Source: Palaeococcus pacificus DY20341
GTDB lineage: Archaea > Methanobacteriota_B > Thermococci > Thermococcales > Thermococcaceae
Assembly: GCF_000725425.1 (NCBI RefSeq)
Contig: NZ_CP006019.1
Coordinates: forward strand, 1,364,001 to 1,428,000
Reading direction: 5' to 3'
DNA length: 64,000 nucleotides
Every line of letters starts with the position of its first letter. Positions within the stretch are counted from its first letter, which is position 1. A program made the translations under genes and the position numbers. The notes under the pieces are model-generated. The model ran no database searches. It saw nothing but the letters and a program-made list of their open reading frames with translations, and had not been told where the DNA came from. This document shows positions 45,626-54,924 of the stretch, one piece after another.

Positions 45626-46468
45626 CTACTCTTCTTTTCTATTCCCTTTAAAGTCCAAATACAGCATTAAGCCGCCTACAGTTCCAATAGCATTGCTAAG
45701 CGCTAAAAAGGGCGCTTGGATCAGTTGGCGTGTTAGATAAGTGCTGAAACCCGCGTTTTGATGAATTGCAAATGCTGTCATAAAATATGGAACCATGAAA
45801 ACAAGCATTATTATTCCTAATAGAACTCCAAAGCCCAGAGTGGATGGCATGTTTCTAAAGGCAACTGCATAAGCTTTGAGGCCTTTTAGTGGCGAGTTTT
45901 CAACGATGTATGCTGGAACCACCATCATCGATGCCGGGAGTATGAACAGCTCAAGGAAGAGCGAGATTATCCATAGGAGGAAAAATAAGTCCATTGCCGA
46001 GCCAGGTATCGTTGGACCCTCAGCAGAGAGGATAAGTTTAATGAGGTATGCATGCGGAATGAGCGCCACTCCTACGATCAATGCTCCCACAAAAACATTG
46101 AGAATTGCTATCGGCACTGCTTTTTTAAGTCCAGCTTTAATTAAATCTGCAGTTAGTGGTTTTTCTCCTTTTAGAATGGTGAGGGCACTTTTGACAAGGT
46201 AGTACTGAGCAACTGCGTTTAGAAGCGCCATAATGGACCCAATTATGAGCATGGTTCGGGCGAAGGTAGCTGCCATATCCCGTAGGATTGCTTTGAGTTC
46301 CTCTTGGGAAACGTTATTGTCTTCAAAAGAATACTCAAAATGGAGCTTTTGAGCCTGATACGCTGTAATAGGAACCATTATAAACGCTATTATGAGAGGC
46401 ACTAGCAAGATTCGGGGGTTTTTGGAGAGCAAATCTATTGTCTGGCTCAACGCATTTATGGCTCCCAT
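45626..46468 (-). CDS. Multi-pass membrane protein, unknown function
   Basis: 280 residues with about six membrane segments (roughly 20-36, 72-90, 118-140, 160-185, 215-240, 255-272). Features such as NPRILLVPLIIAF near the N-terminus and KGLKAYAVAFRNMPSTLGFG resemble the DUF4013/DUF7847-type archaeal membrane families; no catalytic motif. ATG 46468 directly follows GGTGGTGGT. Converges with pyrG, one base between stops. Role unknown. Confidence 0.75.
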   Translation of the reverse strand: MGAINALSQTIDLLSKNPRILLVPLIIAFIMVPITAYQAQKLHFEYSFEDNNVSQEELKAILRDMAATFARTMLIIGSIMALLNAVAQYYLVKSALTILKGEKPLTADLIKAGLKKAVPIAILNVFVGALIVGVALIPHAYLIKLILSAEGPTIPGSAMDLFFLLWIISLFLELFILPASMMVVPAYIVENSPLKGLKAYAVAFRNMPSTLGFGVLLGIIMLVFMVPYFMTAFAIHQNAGFSTYLTRQLIQAPFLALSNAIGTVGGLMLYLDFKGNRKEE

Positions 46469-46578
46469 ACCACCACCGTACAGATTACGAGCTTAAAAGT
46501 TAAATAATTTTCCATAGTGTGGACAAAAGAAGTGCATAACTTTCAAAGATTTAAAACAGGAAAAAGAGAAAGTGTTCC

Positions 46579-47460
46579 CTAAGACATGAGGCTTATTTCT
46601 TTGAGTATATTGGTTTCGATAGTTTCTTCATAGTCCAAGAGCTTTATCCTGATGTCTTTTTTTAGGACGGTCGTCTTTATATACAGCTTAACCCCAATAG
46701 TGCTCCTCTCTCCCTGCTTTATGTGCTGAGCCCATACCTTAGGTAGCAGCTCTGTATTGAGGATAGTTTTTACCTTCACTGTTTCACGCCCTTTAGCGGG
46801 TATCGTAACTCCTTCCAAAAGCTCTCCCTGAGCCACATTGTACTCATCGATATCTATAGAGTATTCTAAGCCTCTTACAGGTAGGGGGAAGCTGTTTGGA
46901 TTGTAGACTAAAATATCGCTGTAAATTGTAATATCTTCATCAACCTCGCCCCATCTAGAGTCAACTCTCTCTACTGCAGGTGTTTGAAGGATTACGGCAT
47001 TTTCGCTTTCGGTTTGGATGTTTAACGCTGAGAGTATGTCAGTTTCAACATTCTGAGTGAGCTCTTTTTTAAGAGAAATGCCAAAAAGAGAAGCTTCAAT
47101 AGTTATTTTAATCTCACTGTTCTCGTTGTTCTTTATATGGGCTTTAAGTGCTTCGACAGCCTTTTTATTATCAATCACTATTGGAATATCAATCGCATCA
47201 CTCATGAAGCCAAACTTCACATTGTCTACTCTCCCAAACTCCACTCCCGCAAGCTCTAATGTCGCTGATTTGATGTTTGCTAATATTGGAAGTTTGCTCC
47301 CTAAGCTCACATGAAGCCAAAGTTCGGTTGTATCTTCATCCACATAACCCCACTCTGCAGTCATTTGGGGATTTAAAATATGCACAGCGTATGCTAAATA
47401 GCTCCCCCACAAAATGAAAGCCAAAAATATGAGTGAAGTTAATTTTAGCACAGCCTTCAT
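46579..47460 (-). CDS. LEA14 / WHy-domain membrane-anchored protein
   Basis: 293 residues. An N-terminal anchor (about 5-27) is followed by two related halves: TAEWGYVDEDTTELWLHV... and DSRWGEVDEDITIYSDILVYNPNSFPLPVRGLEYSI. The second is a clear LEA-2/WHy domain (NPNSFPLPV is its signature); the first looks like a diverged copy. WHy domains bind lipids or hydrophobic ligands in some families and shield proteins under stress in others. It lies 70 bases downstream of the CARDB-repeat gene on the same strand and probably belongs to the RND operon. The stop is followed by A/T-rich sequence. Confidence 0.78.
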   Translation of the reverse strand: MKAVLKLTSLIFLAFILWGSYLAYAVHILNPQMTAEWGYVDEDTTELWLHVSLGSKLPILANIKSATLELAGVEFGRVDNVKFGFMSDAIDIPIVIDNKKAVEALKAHIKNNENSEIKITIEASLFGISLKKELTQNVETDILSALNIQTESENAVILQTPAVERVDSRWGEVDEDITIYSDILVYNPNSFPLPVRGLEYSIDIDEYNVAQGELLEGVTIPAKGRETVKVKTILNTELLPKVWAQHIKQGERSTIGVKLYIKTTVLKKDIRIKLLDYEETIETNILKEISLMS

Positions 47461-47530
47461 AAGCCACCCCTCCGGTGTATATTGGACTTTAAAAGATTTA
47501 AGGTTTTTTAATAAAAAAGAAGAGGAAAAT

Positions 47531-50251
47531 TCAAGCTCTTTTTCTCCTCAAGTACGTCACTATTACTGCCAAAAGAGCCAAAATTCCCACCACAGCACCC
47601 ATGGTTTTTAATTCCGTCTTCTGCTTTATGTTCTCTTCGATAGGCACCTTTATGCTGTCTTCGAATATGTAGACATTGTCATCGCCGCTTTCTTTATCTC
47701 CCACTGCCCTAATCCTAACTTGGATTGTATACTCCTTTGGAATTGCATCTCTATTTATACTGAGCTCCAGCACTCCCTCTCCATCTTTTCCTGGGTCAAG
47801 GGTTCCCACGTAGTCCGTCCTCTTCGTTAGTGTGAAAGGTTGGTTTGCTTTCACTACACCTTCAATTATAACATTCTCTGCTTGTTCTCCTCCAATGTTC
47901 TTGATTTTGATGTAAATCTTCACGTCCTCCCCTTGCAGGGGCTTCTTGTCGAACTTAATGCTCTCTACCTCAACTTTTGGCTTTTCATTGACTATTATGG
48001 GCACTTTCAACGTTATCTCTTGCTTCTCTCCAAGGGCATCTTTATAGCTAATCTTTACTGGGATCTCGTAGGTTCCTCCGCTTATGCTGTCTTTAACGTT
48101 CACTCTAAACACAGCTTTCGCTGAGTCTCCTTGGCTCAAAGTTCCAAGGTTAATCACCTGCTCGCTCGTTTCACTGAGCTCGAATGGGTCGTTTGGCTCA
48201 GGTTTAAGAAGCACATAGCGTGCACTCCCGCTTCCAATATTCTCCACTTCTAAGCTTATCTCAACGTTGTTTGTCCCCGCTAAAACACGGCTTGGTGATG
48301 TGGACACCTTCGAAATAATGAGTTCCTCCTTTCCGATGATCTCAACACCCACTAAACGCTCGTCGCTAACTTTTTCATCGTTTGGGGAGCTCAAATATGA
48401 TATGCCAAGCCTTACAGGGTAAACACCATTCTCAAGTTTCTCGTTTGCCTTAACGTGGAACTCCAAGGTCACCTCTTGGTTAGGTTGTATCTCACTCACA
48501 TACTTTGAGTTGTCTTCTCCTATTGGGAGGAAAGCTTCAACGTTCCTTTTAGCCAGCTCTTGAATTAATTGATTCAGAGCTGTTTGGAGGTTCTCACTTA
48601 TAGCCTGGCTTCCCTGGATTGGCAGGCTTTGTAGTGATGAGAGGTCAACGTTTTTAATCTCGCCTTGGACTTGCGTCTCATAGGGGAGGAGCTTGAGCTC
48701 AAAGCCCCTTGCGGTTTCTTCCCCAACGTTCTTAAGCGTGATCTTCAACGTAAAGTCATCTCCAGGCTCAATCTTCTTTGGTTCGACTTCAATTCTTTCA
48801 ATTTCTATGAAGGCCTTCCTGCTCTCAAGCACTTGGATAGAGAACTCAAAGCTTTGGCTTTTACCTTCCTTAGCATCGCCACTGTAGTATTCGAGCTTAA
48901 GCGTTAGAGGATAGCTGCCTGTCTTTGCATCTTCACTCACATGGAGCTTAAAGGTGTACTCCACTTCCCTGTTTGTACCTACGAGAGATGTATAATACTG
49001 GTCAGTTGCGTTGCCTATAAGTATGGGTGTTTCCAATTTTGGAGCCTTTAGTGTATCGGTAGATTCCAAACTTGGAGATGTCTCCAATTTTATAAGAAGA
49101 TTTTTTGCCTCTTCCATACCCACGTTCTTGAGCCTGACTTTAACTTCAAAGTCCTCGCCGGGATGGACTATCTTGGGCGTTTCAACATTTTCGAGTGCAA
49201 ATGTAGCGTCGCTTTCCCTCGCAACGGTTATTCCCACATAGTTGAAGCTCTGCATTTGCGTTAGGCTCTGTCCCATCCCCACTGAGTAAACAACGTTCAC
49301 ATAAAGAGGATAGGTTCCAGGAACGGCGTTCTCATTCAGCTTAAAGTGGAACTCCAAAACCTTCTCTTCCTTGCCCTCGAGATATTCCACATACTGTGTT
49401 GCGCTGTCAACAGGGAGGAAGACGCTTTGAACCACTCCGCTTTGGGAGAGTGCTTGAGCCAGAGCATTGCTTGAAGTTTCTTGGCTCCCCTCACTCATGG
49501 TTAGAGGCATCGGTGAAACGATAACATTAACATAGCGTGCTTTTAGGGCCCCTTCATTCTTTAGATAGACTTTAACAGTCACTTCCTCGCCAGGATTGAC
49601 GCTCTTAGGTGCTTCGACCCAGGTGGTAAGGTATGCAGGCATTGTAGATGCTTTCCACTCATAGGGGCCGCTTATGCTGAGCTTTGCACCATTGGGATAA
49701 ACCTGGAGGGCTGTTATGCTCACTTTATCCCCATCCACATCAAGCTCAATCGTTTGGTTTTCGCGTATGTAGTTATATTCAATTTGAACGTTCACTAAAT
49801 CCTCCTGTGTTAAGCCGAGTTCGGGATGGGCTTGGATGGTAGCGACTATTGCGTTGAACACTTCCTCCTCACTCGCGGTTTGGAGCCATCCATAAAATTG
49901 CGCTTGATCCAATGGGTCCGTCATATTGTAGCCCAATGTTTCACCCATCAAAGTTAAGAACGTTTGATTTTGCATCAAGCTTTGAATTAAAGCTGTGTTT
50001 GGATTAATTATAGGTGTAGCGACTTCATTTATGGGCTTGCCGTCCTTCAACACGACCACTAAGGCCTCATAAGTCCCGTTCAGGTAGTTCTTGTGAACGT
50101 CGGCAACCGTTATGACTAGTGGCCCCACAAGGAGAGATTCTCCTTTATCCAGGTAGCCCTCAAAGAGCACTGTTTCTTGAGCCAATGCGATGTTAAACAT
50201 ACTCGAAAGGAGAATTACCCCCATCAGCAAACTAAAAACTTTACTCCTCAT
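47531..50251 (-). CDS. Surface protein with CARDB-type repeats (COG1361-like)
   Basis: 906 residues. Signal peptide at the start (FSLLMGVILLSSMFNIALAQ), then an N-terminal domain, then about five immunoglobulin-like CARDB repeats, each opened by a pattern such as PKSVNPGEEVTV, PKIVHPGEDFEV, PKKIEPGDDFTL, PSRVLAGTNNVEI and KKPLQGEDVKI, and a C-terminal membrane anchor (VVGILALLAVIVTYLRRKRA). Such proteins sit outside the membrane, often beside RND exporters. Start at ATG 50251 after GGAGGTGGAGGAG; the gene overlaps the end of the RND gene by 11 bases, showing translational coupling. Ligand unknown. Confidence 0.86.
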   Translation of the reverse strand: MRSKVFSLLMGVILLSSMFNIALAQETVLFEGYLDKGESLLVGPLVITVADVHKNYLNGTYEALVVVLKDGKPINEVATPIINPNTALIQSLMQNQTFLTLMGETLGYNMTDPLDQAQFYGWLQTASEEEVFNAIVATIQAHPELGLTQEDLVNVQIEYNYIRENQTIELDVDGDKVSITALQVYPNGAKLSISGPYEWKASTMPAYLTTWVEAPKSVNPGEEVTVKVYLKNEGALKARYVNVIVSPMPLTMSEGSQETSSNALAQALSQSGVVQSVFLPVDSATQYVEYLEGKEEKVLEFHFKLNENAVPGTYPLYVNVVYSVGMGQSLTQMQSFNYVGITVARESDATFALENVETPKIVHPGEDFEVKVRLKNVGMEEAKNLLIKLETSPSLESTDTLKAPKLETPILIGNATDQYYTSLVGTNREVEYTFKLHVSEDAKTGSYPLTLKLEYYSGDAKEGKSQSFEFSIQVLESRKAFIEIERIEVEPKKIEPGDDFTLKITLKNVGEETARGFELKLLPYETQVQGEIKNVDLSSLQSLPIQGSQAISENLQTALNQLIQELAKRNVEAFLPIGEDNSKYVSEIQPNQEVTLEFHVKANEKLENGVYPVRLGISYLSSPNDEKVSDERLVGVEIIGKEELIISKVSTSPSRVLAGTNNVEISLEVENIGSGSARYVLLKPEPNDPFELSETSEQVINLGTLSQGDSAKAVFRVNVKDSISGGTYEIPVKISYKDALGEKQEITLKVPIIVNEKPKVEVESIKFDKKPLQGEDVKIYIKIKNIGGEQAENVIIEGVVKANQPFTLTKRTDYVGTLDPGKDGEGVLELSINRDAIPKEYTIQVRIRAVGDKESGDDNVYIFEDSIKVPIEENIKQKTELKTMGAVVGILALLAVIVTYLRRKRA

Positions 50252-52499
50252 CTCCTCCACCTCCAATTTGTTTTCCATACTTTAGCTGAAGCAGTGCAGG
50301 TGTGACAATAAAAGCGGCAAGCATTGACGCGAATATCCCTACCGCCAAGGTTTTGCCCAAGTCGTGGATTGGGGTTAACTCGCCAGCCAAGAGTGCTAAA
50401 AATCCACCAGCTGTTGTTAAAGCCCCCACCAATATTCCTGGACCCACACCTTGGACAGCCGTAATTATTGGGTGGGGATTTCCTTCTCCCATCTCCTCGA
50501 GGAAGCGATGAGTTAAGTGCATGCCGTAGTCCACTCCTAAGCCTACTATCATTGAGATAATCCCTGCAAGTGTTTGACTAAATGGAATCCCTGCTAATCC
50601 CATGTATCCAACCGTCCAAAAGGCGCCGAGAAGCATTGGTGTTATCATGGAAAGCGAAAGTGCAGGCTTTCTAAAGAGCAGGAGAACGATAAGGATGACA
50701 AAAAGAGTTCCGTACATAGAAATCCTACCGAGTTCACTGTTTGTCAGGCTATCCAAAACATAGTTTAAGTAAGACTCCCCAGCCACCCTCGCTTCAACAC
50801 CTGCCGGAAGATCAGCGTTTTGAACTTCCTCCTCAAAGTACCTCATTATTTCTCTAAATTGCTCCTGCCTAACTCCCATAAAGTTCCCTTTAAACTGCAC
50901 AATTGTCATTGAGTAGTCGTCATTTACCATTCCTTGGCCTTGATACTCCTCTAAAGCCTCCTTTATCTTTTCCTTGTCATCTGGAATGTACCCATACTTG
51001 TTGATTACAATATCAGCGATACTGTTCGATTCAAAGACGTTATTGTAGTAAGAGTCTGCTATAATTTGTTTTTCAAAGCGGTGGATGGCTCTGACTACGC
51101 TTGGATCCCTCACATCCTCAGCTGTGATGATCACATCAACCTCATCTTGACCACCAAATTCGTATCTAACATCTTTCATCACTTCAATCTCGGGAATTCC
51201 TTCAGGAATCATCTTTTCAAGCCTAACTTCAGTTGTGACCTGAGTTACCCCGTAAGCTGTTATTAAGCTTATGAGGAGTGCGACTCCTAAGAACTGCATT
51301 GGATGGTCCCTTACCGTTTTTCCAAGCTTATAGAACCCTTTCGCTATGAATCCCGAGTATGAACGAATCTCTGGAACCTCATAGTGCCCTTTTATCTTTT
51401 TCATTAAGTCTTCTTCAAGTATGATGACGGCGGGAGTTATCACCACTGCGTTTAGAGCCGCCAAGCCCAAACCCATTATTAGCGTAATACTAAGCCTCTG
51501 GAGTGATGGAAGTATTGAGAGGCTTAGTGCTGCAAACCCCGCTATTGTAGTTAAAGCAGCTCCAAGAAGGGCTTTACCCGTTTCCGCTATTGCCTCTTCT
51601 GCAGCTTCCTCGATGCTTTTCCCTTTCCGCCTCTCTTCGTAGTATCTATTGGTCACGTGAACGCCGTAGTCAATTCCCATTCCTATTAGCATAGCTCCAA
51701 CCGTTGTAGTTGCCATGTCGAGGGGAATGCCTAGAAGCCCCATAAATCCAAGGGTCATCGTAACTCCAAGAATTAATGGGATTAACGGAATCAGGGCTTT
51801 TATAGGAGAGCGGTAGAAGTAGAGCAACAAAATTCCTACTACAAAAAATGCGATTCCCATTGTTATGTTTAAATCGCTCTGGAGAAGCGCTAGAATTTTA
51901 TATGTTATCCCTACAGTGCCTGTTTGGACAGCTTCAACATTTTGGGGAAAATTAACGTTATCTATGTCCTTTTGGATTTCATCGTAAACCCTCATGAGTG
52001 CTTGAGAACTTTTTTCCCTTGTAAGTGAAGCTATTAGTATTGTTGTCCTGTAATCAGAGCTTATTAGGCCCTGTTTAGCTTCTTCTGGAAGCATATTCAA
52101 AACGAACTTTACCTCTCCATCATTTTTTGGCAGCCTTCCAAGGGCTTGAATGTAAATGTCGGCTATACTCATTGTATTCGTCACGTACTCATGTTGCTTT
52201 AACCGCTGCTCAAGTTCGTAGATTGATTGTATTACTGCAGGATCCCTGATATCGTAAACGCCACCTTTTTCTATGCTTTTGACTTTGACAATAATTATCG
52301 CTACGTCACCGCTTTGAAATTCATTTTGGAGTGTCTCGTAATCCTTAACTGCTTGTAAATCCTCAGGAAGCTGCTTTGATAAGTCGCTCTCAAATTTTAG
52401 CTGAGTAATGCCATATCCTGACAGTATAAGTAAGAAAATTGCAATAAGTACAAATGCCGCTCTGTATCTCACGATTATCTTCGAGGTCTTCCTGAGCAT
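50241..52499 (-). CDS. RND/MMPL-type membrane transporter (HAE3 group)
   Basis: 752 residues with the RND design of 12 membrane segments in two halves, each with a large outside loop after the first segment. Hallmarks are GIDYGVHVTNRYYEERRKG in the first half and GVDYGMHLTHRFLEE in the second, both carrying the proton-relay aspartate of the HAE3/MMPL type. HAE3 proteins move lipids, hopanoids or hydrophobic cargo across or out of the membrane. ATG 52499 follows GAGGTGAGAG. Upstream is a 24-bp perfect palindrome over the promoter, and downstream the CARDB protein gene is coupled. Cargo unknown; a lipid is plausible. Confidence 0.9.
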   Translation of the reverse strand: MLRKTSKIIVRYRAAFVLIAIFLLILSGYGITQLKFESDLSKQLPEDLQAVKDYETLQNEFQSGDVAIIIVKVKSIEKGGVYDIRDPAVIQSIYELEQRLKQHEYVTNTMSIADIYIQALGRLPKNDGEVKFVLNMLPEEAKQGLISSDYRTTILIASLTREKSSQALMRVYDEIQKDIDNVNFPQNVEAVQTGTVGITYKILALLQSDLNITMGIAFFVVGILLLYFYRSPIKALIPLIPLILGVTMTLGFMGLLGIPLDMATTTVGAMLIGMGIDYGVHVTNRYYEERRKGKSIEEAAEEAIAETGKALLGAALTTIAGFAALSLSILPSLQRLSITLIMGLGLAALNAVVITPAVIILEEDLMKKIKGHYEVPEIRSYSGFIAKGFYKLGKTVRDHPMQFLGVALLISLITAYGVTQVTTEVRLEKMIPEGIPEIEVMKDVRYEFGGQDEVDVIITAEDVRDPSVVRAIHRFEKQIIADSYYNNVFESNSIADIVINKYGYIPDDKEKIKEALEEYQGQGMVNDDYSMTIVQFKGNFMGVRQEQFREIMRYFEEEVQNADLPAGVEARVAGESYLNYVLDSLTNSELGRISMYGTLFVILIVLLLFRKPALSLSMITPMLLGAFWTVGYMGLAGIPFSQTLAGIISMIVGLGVDYGMHLTHRFLEEMGEGNPHPIITAVQGVGPGILVGALTTAGGFLALLAGELTPIHDLGKTLAVGIFASMLAAFIVTPALLQLKYGKQIGGGGDEE

Positions 52500-52512
52500 A
52501 CTCTCACCTCAT

Positions 52513-52536
52513 AACTTTCGGAAATTTCCGAAAGTT
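52513..52536. promoter_or_regulatory. 24-bp perfect palindrome, putative operator
   Basis: The left arm AACTTTCGGAAA is matched exactly by its reverse complement in the right arm with no spacer. On the minus strand it begins next to the TATA element CATATAAAAC (about 52535-52544) and covers the expected transcription start of the RND operon. On the plus strand it sits directly upstream of TTTTATATG, so it can also act on a rightward promoter. The obvious binder is the GbsR/MarR-type protein at 52717. Confidence 0.75.
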
Positions 52537-52586
52537 TTATATGTTATGAACCTTAAAAATCTTTTGGTCATGAGAGGTGAGATAGA

Positions 52587-52673
52587 ATGACATTCATCTC
52601 AACACCGGCAGACTTTGAGACTGCAGAGGTGTCATGTTTAGGAAGAATCCAAAATTTAGGGGCGAATTTTTAA
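52587..52673 (+). CDS. Possible small peptide, 28 residues
   Basis: ATG 52587 lies six bases after GGTGA, and a TATA element TTTTATATG at 52535-52543 would start transcription near 52566. The frame reads MTFISTPADFETAEVSCLGR... and stops at 52671-52673, 43 bases before the regulator gene. It has no membrane segment and one cysteine. It might be a real small protein, a leader peptide, or the start of a decayed gene. No family recognised. Confidence 0.35.
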   Translation: MTFISTPADFETAEVSCLGRIQNLGANF

Positions 52674-52716
52674 ATAAGAATACTGAAATACTTTATGGCA
52701 CTTTGATTGTGGCGGG

Positions 52717-53250
52717 GTGAATGAGTTGGGTGTTGAAGAAGCAAAGAAAATTATGATGGAGCACTTTGCAAATGCTGCGAGAAGATTTGGCTTAAATGAG
52801 CTTTACGGATACATTTATGGAGTTTTGTTCTTTGAAGACGAACCTCTAAGTTTGGGAGAGATAGCTGAAAGAACCGGTTATTCCCTATCGCACGTGAGCA
52901 CTGCTTTGAAGCTTCTCGAGAGCGTTGGGCTTGTTAAGAGGGTCAAAAAGCCGGGTGACAAGAAAGCCTACTATACAGCAATAAAGAACATTAGAGAGTG
53001 GAGAAGAGAAGCGTACTATAAGAGGCTCGAGGAGGATATAGAGCAGACTAAGATAAACCTAACGAGAGCTCTAAAAGAGATTGAAGGAGATGACAGCGAA
53101 GAGGCCAAGAGGATAAGGGAGAGAATTGAGTTTGCCCTTGAGAGGAATGCCATAGCCGAGAAAATAGTCAACATATTCTTAAAGAACGATGAAGATGAAG
53201 TCCTCAAGAAGATTCTCGAATGCGTTGAGAAGAAGATTAGAGAAGAATAG
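52717..53250 (+). CDS. GbsR/MarR-type winged-helix transcriptional regulator
   Basis: About 177 residues. The N-terminal helix (EHFANAARRFGLNELYGYIYGVLFFEDEPLSLGEIAER) and TGYSLSHVSTALKLLESVGLVKRVKKPGDKKAYYTAI winged helix match the GbsR branch of MarR-like repressors; a long helical tail (about 105-177) would mediate dimerisation. Divergent from the RND operon whose promoter carries a 24-bp palindrome, so it is the natural candidate repressor. Start is uncertain: GTG 52717, or TTG 52726 which lies five bases after GGTGA. Confidence 0.85.
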   Translation: MNELGVEEAKKIMMEHFANAARRFGLNELYGYIYGVLFFEDEPLSLGEIAERTGYSLSHVSTALKLLESVGLVKRVKKPGDKKAYYTAIKNIREWRREAYYKRLEEDIEQTKINLTRALKEIEGDDSEEAKRIRERIEFALERNAIAEKIVNIFLKNDEDEVLKKILECVEKKIREE

Positions 53251-53294
53251 GCAAAGCTTAAAAATAGGCTGGATTAAATTATGGCGGTGATCAA

Positions 53295-53801
53295 ATGAAT
53301 CCCTGGCTTGAAGCACTTTGGTACATACTCCCAGCGTACTTTGCGAATTCTTCGCCAGTTGTTTTTAAAGGGCGGACTCCCATAGATTTTGGAAAGAATT
53401 TTATTGATAATAAAAGAATTTTAGGCGATGGAAAAACATGGCGGGGCTTTTTTGGCGGTTTAACTGTTGGTGTGCTCATATCACTGATTCAATACCACCT
53501 CATTCCCTCTTACTACGGTTCTCCTTATTTTGCTCTCAAGCTGGGATTTGCTCTCTCGTTTGGTGCTCTTCTTGGTGATTTGATAGGAAGCTTCATAAAG
53601 AGGAGAGCAAACTTTCCTCGGGGGTATCCTGCGATAGGATTAGATCAGTGGGGCTTTTTAATAGTCGCTATGATACTAGCGTATCCCATAAAAACGATAG
53701 AGACTAAGCAGGTTCTCTTTTTACTCGTTGTGACGCCTTTTGTCCACTGGTTAGCTAATGTTTTTGCATATAAAGTAGGATGGAAGAGTGTTCCTTGGTA
53801 A
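53295..53801 (+). CDS. carS: CDP-archaeol synthase
   Basis: 168 residues with four or five membrane segments. CarS transfers CMP from CTP to di-geranylgeranylglyceryl phosphate, an essential step in archaeal phospholipid synthesis. Seen are LPAYFANSSPVVFKG, FIDNKRILGDGKTWRG, GALLGDLIGSFIKRR and PAIGLDQWGF, all conserved in the family. ATG 53295 lies six bases after GGTGA. It follows the GbsR-type gene by 44 bases on the same strand, which may be fortuitous or link membrane-lipid status to the regulator. Confidence 0.94.
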   Translation: MNPWLEALWYILPAYFANSSPVVFKGRTPIDFGKNFIDNKRILGDGKTWRGFFGGLTVGVLISLIQYHLIPSYYGSPYFALKLGFALSFGALLGDLIGSFIKRRANFPRGYPAIGLDQWGFLIVAMILAYPIKTIETKQVLFLLVVTPFVHWLANVFAYKVGWKSVPW

Positions 53802-53866
53802 TTTCTGTTTTTTGGCTTAATATACCCAAAGATTTATAAACTGGTGAACATAGTAGAACACGTGCT

Positions 53867-53882
53867 CTTCTGGGAAGAGTGC
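53867..53882 (+). other. Small hairpin in the leader of the TRAM gene
   Basis: CTCTTC-TGG-GAAGAG can form a six-base-pair hairpin about 28 bases before the start codon of the TRAM protein, downstream of the TATA at 53830-53839 (ATTTATAAAC). It could be a translational control element bound by the protein itself; no direct support. Confidence 0.25.
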
Positions 53883-53908
53883 GAAATATTTGAAGGAGTT
53901 TGTTGGAA

Positions 53909-54127
53909 ATGTATGGAGATAGATATGGAGATAAATTTGGAAGTACGGCACCTGTTAAGGTCGGTGAAAGATATACAGTCAAGATTGAGAGCCTTGGAAA
54001 TGGTGGAGATGGTATTGCGAGGGTTAAAGGTTTCGTGATCTTTGTTCCAAATACTAAGGTTGGAGACGAAGTTGAAATCGTTATAAACAGCGTTAAAAGG
54101 AAATTCGCTTTTGGGGAAGTCATTTGA
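53909..54127 (+). CDS. TRAM-domain RNA-binding protein, 72 residues
   Basis: A short basic/glycine N-terminus (YGDRYGDKFGSTAPV) precedes one TRAM domain: GERYTVKIESLGNGGDGIARVKGFVIFVPNTKVGDEVEIVINSVKRKFAFGEV. Single-TRAM proteins are abundant in euryarchaea and act as RNA chaperones, some cold-responsive. ATG 53909 is preceded by GGAGTTTGTTGGA; a TATA element lies at 53830-53839. Stand-alone gene. Confidence 0.9.
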   Translation: MYGDRYGDKFGSTAPVKVGERYTVKIESLGNGGDGIARVKGFVIFVPNTKVGDEVEIVINSVKRKFAFGEVI

Positions 54128-54287
54128 ACCCCTTTTCTTAAATTTCTTTTTCCTAAGTAAATCTAGCATCGCTAATACCAAGCTCATGTTATAACGCCCA
54201 AATGCGAAAACTTTAAATACTATTTGGTGAAAGTGGCATGTGAGAGGCAATTTTATGCTATTCTACGAAAATAAAGGGGTGTTGTAG

Positions 54288-54905
54288 TTGACAGAGCATA
54301 TTAAAGGCACTACAACAGTAGGCATTGTTTGTAAAGATGGCGTAGTGTTAGCAGCAGATAAGAGAGGCTCCTATGGGAACATGATAATGACAAAGAATGC
54401 CACAAAGATATTCCAGATAGACAGGCATTTGGCATTAGCAGGTGCTGGGAGCGTTGGCGACATCTTAAGCCTCGTTAGGCTCTTAAGATCAGAAGCCAGT
54501 TTATATAAAACTAGAGTCTACAAAAATATGAGTGTCAAGGCGTTAGCTACATTAACGGCCAATGTACTCCAAGGAAGCAAGTTCCTACCCTACTTTGCAT
54601 GGTTTCTAATTGCGGGCTATGATGAAAAACCCGGACTTTACTCTATAGACCCCCTAGGCGGCATAACGGAAGACAAATACGTTTCAGCTGGCTCCGGTAT
54701 GGAATTTGCCTATGCAATTTTGGAGGAGAACTATAGAAAGAACATGACCTTAAAAACGGGCGTTAAGTTGGCTGTTAGGGCCATAAACTCAGCTTTAAAG
54801 AGGGATGTATACACTGGAGATGGAATTATGTTGGTTGCTGTTGACAAAAAAGGATATAGGGAATTAAGCAAAGAGGAAATAGACGAGATTCTTAAGAAGC
54901 TATAA
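54288..54905 (+). CDS. psmB: Proteasome subunit beta
   Basis: 205 residues. A six- to seven-residue propeptide (MTEHIKG) is cut before Thr8 in [12 protein letters not shown], which becomes the catalytic N-terminal threonine; Lys40-type KRGSYGN and the SAGSGMEFA motif follow. The beta subunit lines the 20S core and degrades proteins. The start must be TTG 54288: an in-frame TAG lies immediately before it, GGTGT is five bases upstream, and no ATG occurs before the active site. Eleven bases separate it from FttA. Confidence 0.96.
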   Translation: MTEHIKGTTTVGIVCKDGVVLAADKRGSYGNMIMTKNATKIFQIDRHLALAGAGSVGDILSLVRLLRSEASLYKTRVYKNMSVKALATLTANVLQGSKFLPYFAWFLIAGYDEKPGLYSIDPLGGITEDKYVSAGSGMEFAYAILEENYRKNMTLKTGVKLAVRAINSALKRDVYTGDGIMLVAVDKKGYRELSKEEIDEILKKL

Positions 54906-54924
54906 CTCTTCTGAGGTGAGCAGT

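Noticed and set aside
53834-54250. 138-residue minus-strand frame
   Set aside because: Opposite the TRAM gene and the psmB promoter; composition is not protein-like and no ribosome-binding site is present.
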